Assembly (NCBI RefSeq): GCF_022809125.1
Contig: NZ_JALGBI010000001.1
Location: forward strand, 186,001-250,000
Direction: 5' to 3'
Origin: Variovorax terrae
GTDB lineage: Bacteria > Pseudomonadota > Gammaproteobacteria > Burkholderiales > Burkholderiaceae_C
DNA: 64,000 nt
The position numbers were made by a program, and so were the translations under genes. The notes beneath the pieces were generated by a model that had not been told where the DNA came from, ran no database searches, and saw nothing but the letters and a program-made list of their open reading frames with translations. This document shows, in pieces, positions 62,549 through 64,000 of the stretch (position 1 is its first letter; each line of letters begins with the position of its first letter).

Positions 62549-64000
62549 ATGCGCTTTTGCAGAGTGATCAACGCCCTGATTGTCGGGCCAAACCGCGGCT
62601 GGCTGCTGGCGCTGCTGTGTTGGGCCCTGCTGCCCCTGGCCTGGGCCGGCGCGCCGGCGGGGCCGGACGGCATCGCCACGTTCGACCTGGCGCAATTGTC
62701 GTGGAGCCCCTCGGCCACGCCGCCCGAGGTGTACGAGGCCGGCACGCAGAGCCTGCCGGCGGACTGGTCGCAGCGGCCGCAGTTCCACGGCCACGCCTGG
62801 TACCGCATCACGTTCGACGACCCGGGCCTGAGCCTGCCGGCGGTGTACCTGGAGCGCGCCTGCACCAACGTGGAGGTCTGGATCAACGGCACCCTGCTGG
62901 GCAGCGGCGGCCGCATGAGCGAGCCGCTCACGCGCAACTGCTACTACCCGCAGCTGTTCGTGCTGCCCGCGCGGCTGCTGCAGCCCACGGGCAACCGGCT
63001 GGACATCCGCCTGGCGGGCTATGCCCAGGGCGAGGTGACGGCGCGCCAGCGCCAGACCGGCCTGTCGCCGGTGCTGCTGGGCCCCGAGGAGCCGCTGCGC
63101 GACCGCTACGAGCGTCAGTATTTCTGGAACGTCACCGTGGCCCAGATCATCGGCGCGGGTATGGTGTCGTTCGGCCTGTTCATGCTGGCGCTGAGCCTGA
63201 TGCGGCCGGCCGAGCGCTACTACCGCTATTTCGGCGCGTTCCAGATCGCCTGGGCCGTGATCGGCATCCGGCTGTACCTGCAGGACAGCCCGCTGCCCGG
63301 GGTCTGGACCGAGATCCTCATCACCTCGCTGTTTCCGCCCGCCATCTATGCCGGCGTGCAGTTCCTGCTGCATTACGCGGGCCAGTCCCGGCGCTGGGTC
63401 ACGGTATTGCTGGCCGCGCAGTGCGTGGTGGTGCCCGCCTGCCTGGTGCTAGGCGGCCCGCAGCGGGTGTTCGGCGTGGCCTCGTTCTGGTACACGGTGG
63501 TGGTGGCGGAGTTCATCGCGGCGCTGGCCTGCTTCTGCTGGCAGGCCTGGCGCAGCATGCGCAACGAGCTGTGGCTGATCGGCTCGGCGGTGATGCTGGC
63601 CGCGCTGCTGGCCGGCGCCGAGATCGCGATCCAGAACGCCTGGGTCGATCTGCCGCGCGTGCACCTCGTCCATTTCGCGATGCCGGTGATCTTCGTGGCC
63701 ATCGGCGCGCGGCTGATCCAGCAGTTCGCGGCGGCGCTCGGGCGCTCCGAGCGCGTGGCCCAGGAGCTGGAGCAGCGCGTGGCCGAGAAGTCGGCCGAGA
63801 TCGAGCGCAACTACGAGCAACTCACGCTGCTGCGCACGGCCCAGGCCGCCCAGGGCGAACGCCAGCGCATCGCCTCCGACCTGCACGACGACCTCGGCGC
63901 CAAGCTGCTGACGATCGCGCAGGCCTCCGAGTCCGAGCGCGTGGCCGGCATGGCGCGCCAGGCGCTCGACGAGATGCGCCTGAGCGTGCGCGGCCTGACC
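62549..64000 (+). CDS. 7TMR-DISM-type sensor histidine kinase (3' end cut)
   Basis: Open to the window end over 484 codons with no stop, so it continues to the right. It begins with an Arg/hydrophobic signal-like stretch (LLALLCWALLPLAWAGAP), then a periplasmic DISM-type domain of about 160 residues (AWYRITFDDPGLSLPAVYLE, VWINGTLLGSGGRM), about seven membrane segments, a coiled coil (ERVAQELEQRVAEKSAEIER) and the H-box RIASDLHDDLGAKLL with His446, the NarX/DesK type. The ATP-binding domain lies beyond the window. An ATG at 62549 or GTG at 62564 may be the start. A LuxR-type regulator is expected downstream. Confidence 0.85.
   Translation, partial: MRFCRVINALIVGPNRGWLLALLCWALLPLAWAGAPAGPDGIATFDLAQLSWSPSATPPEVYEAGTQSLPADWSQRPQFHGHAWYRITFDDPGLSLPAVYLERACTNVEVWINGTLLGSGGRMSEPLTRNCYYPQLFVLPARLLQPTGNRLDIRLAGYAQGEVTARQRQTGLSPVLLGPEEPLRDRYERQYFWNVTVAQIIGAGMVSFGLFMLALSLMRPAERYYRYFGAFQIAWAVIGIRLYLQDSPLPGVWTEILITSLFPPAIYAGVQFLLHYAGQSRRWVTVLLAAQCVVVPACLVLGGPQRVFGVASFWYTVVVAEFIAALACFCWQAWRSMRNELWLIGSAVMLAALLAGAEIAIQNAWVDLPRVHLVHFAMPVIFVAIGARLIQQFAAALGRSERVAQELEQRVAEKSAEIERNYEQLTLLRTAQAAQGERQRIASDLHDDLGAKLLTIAQASESERVAGMARQALDEMRLSVRGLT

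Noticed and set aside
1..64000. tRNA, rRNA, CRISPR array, prophage, IS element or origin
   Set aside because: No cloverleaf, regular spacer array, integrase or transposase gene, or DnaA-box cluster was seen on either strand. Decisive tests would be tRNAscan and a CRISPR finder.

Overview
The window is one continuous piece of high-GC chromosome from a betaproteobacterium. The paa epoxidase operon, the SAH-riboswitch ahcY-tlyA-metF operon, the rplM-rpsI-erpA block and the dispersed repeats all suggest Burkholderiales, most likely Comamonadaceae (Variovorax/Acidovorax/Polaromonas-like). That placement is inferred from gene content and was not tested by a search. I see no phage, IS element, CRISPR array, tRNA or rRNA. 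Genes are tightly packed, many start and stop codons overlap (ATGA, TGATG, GTGA), and no gene-free gap exceeds about 230 bases.

Layout. 1-6.7 kb: end of a leucine/isovalerate degradation cluster (crotonase, biotin-dependent carboxylase alpha subunit, HMG-CoA lyase) with a DUF4126 membrane protein, a 2-hydroxyacid dehydrogenase, YbaK, DUF1289 and an isomerase of the DsbA fold. 6.8-9.3 kb: an MHS-family transporter and two small unknown proteins. 9.6-15.3 kb: a giant UvrA made of two complete UvrA units. 15.4-27.3 kb: a TetR regulator followed by a ten-gene operon (epimerase, acetyltransferase, DapA-like aldolase, NitT/TauT-type ABC importer, TIM-barrel isomerase, enolase-superfamily enzyme, amidase, FAD dehydrogenase). 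It looks like an uptake and breakdown pathway for an unidentified compound. 27.4-31.4 kb: ECF sigma factor, ferritin-like protein and cytochrome c; then metallophosphoesterase, MarR, PAS and hemerythrin genes. 31.4-38.6 kb: HAD phosphatase, prfC, a thioesterase and the SAM-cycle operon ahcY-tlyA-metF behind an SAH riboswitch. 38.5-44.1 kb: WYL regulator, LysE exporter and paaABCDE behind a perfect 32-base palindrome. 44.1-52.4 kb: rlmJ, cupin, rplM-rpsI, a DUF6776-like protein, bactofilin, erpA, an MdtD-like transporter, anmK and an M23 peptidase. 52.5-64 kb: tyrS, ankyrin protein, HbpS-like protein with a two-component pair, CDF transporter, dtd, SulP transporter, ParB-like protein, ybeY, phoH and the first 1452 bases of a 7TMR-DISM histidine kinase cut by the window end.

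Most notable observations. (1) A roughly 60-base dispersed repeat sits inside several unrelated conserved genes and is translated. In TlyA, PaaE and the DUF1289 protein it is read in the same frame and gives nearly the same peptide (IA....RA.RTS or close to it), much like the palindromic elements known in Rickettsia proteins. (2) The 16-27 kb operon is a candidate undescribed catabolic system. (3) The double-length UvrA has a degenerate zinc module in its first half. (4) A sensor kinase/regulator pair is followed by a secreted HbpS-like protein, with an inverted repeat between them that could be the regulator's site.
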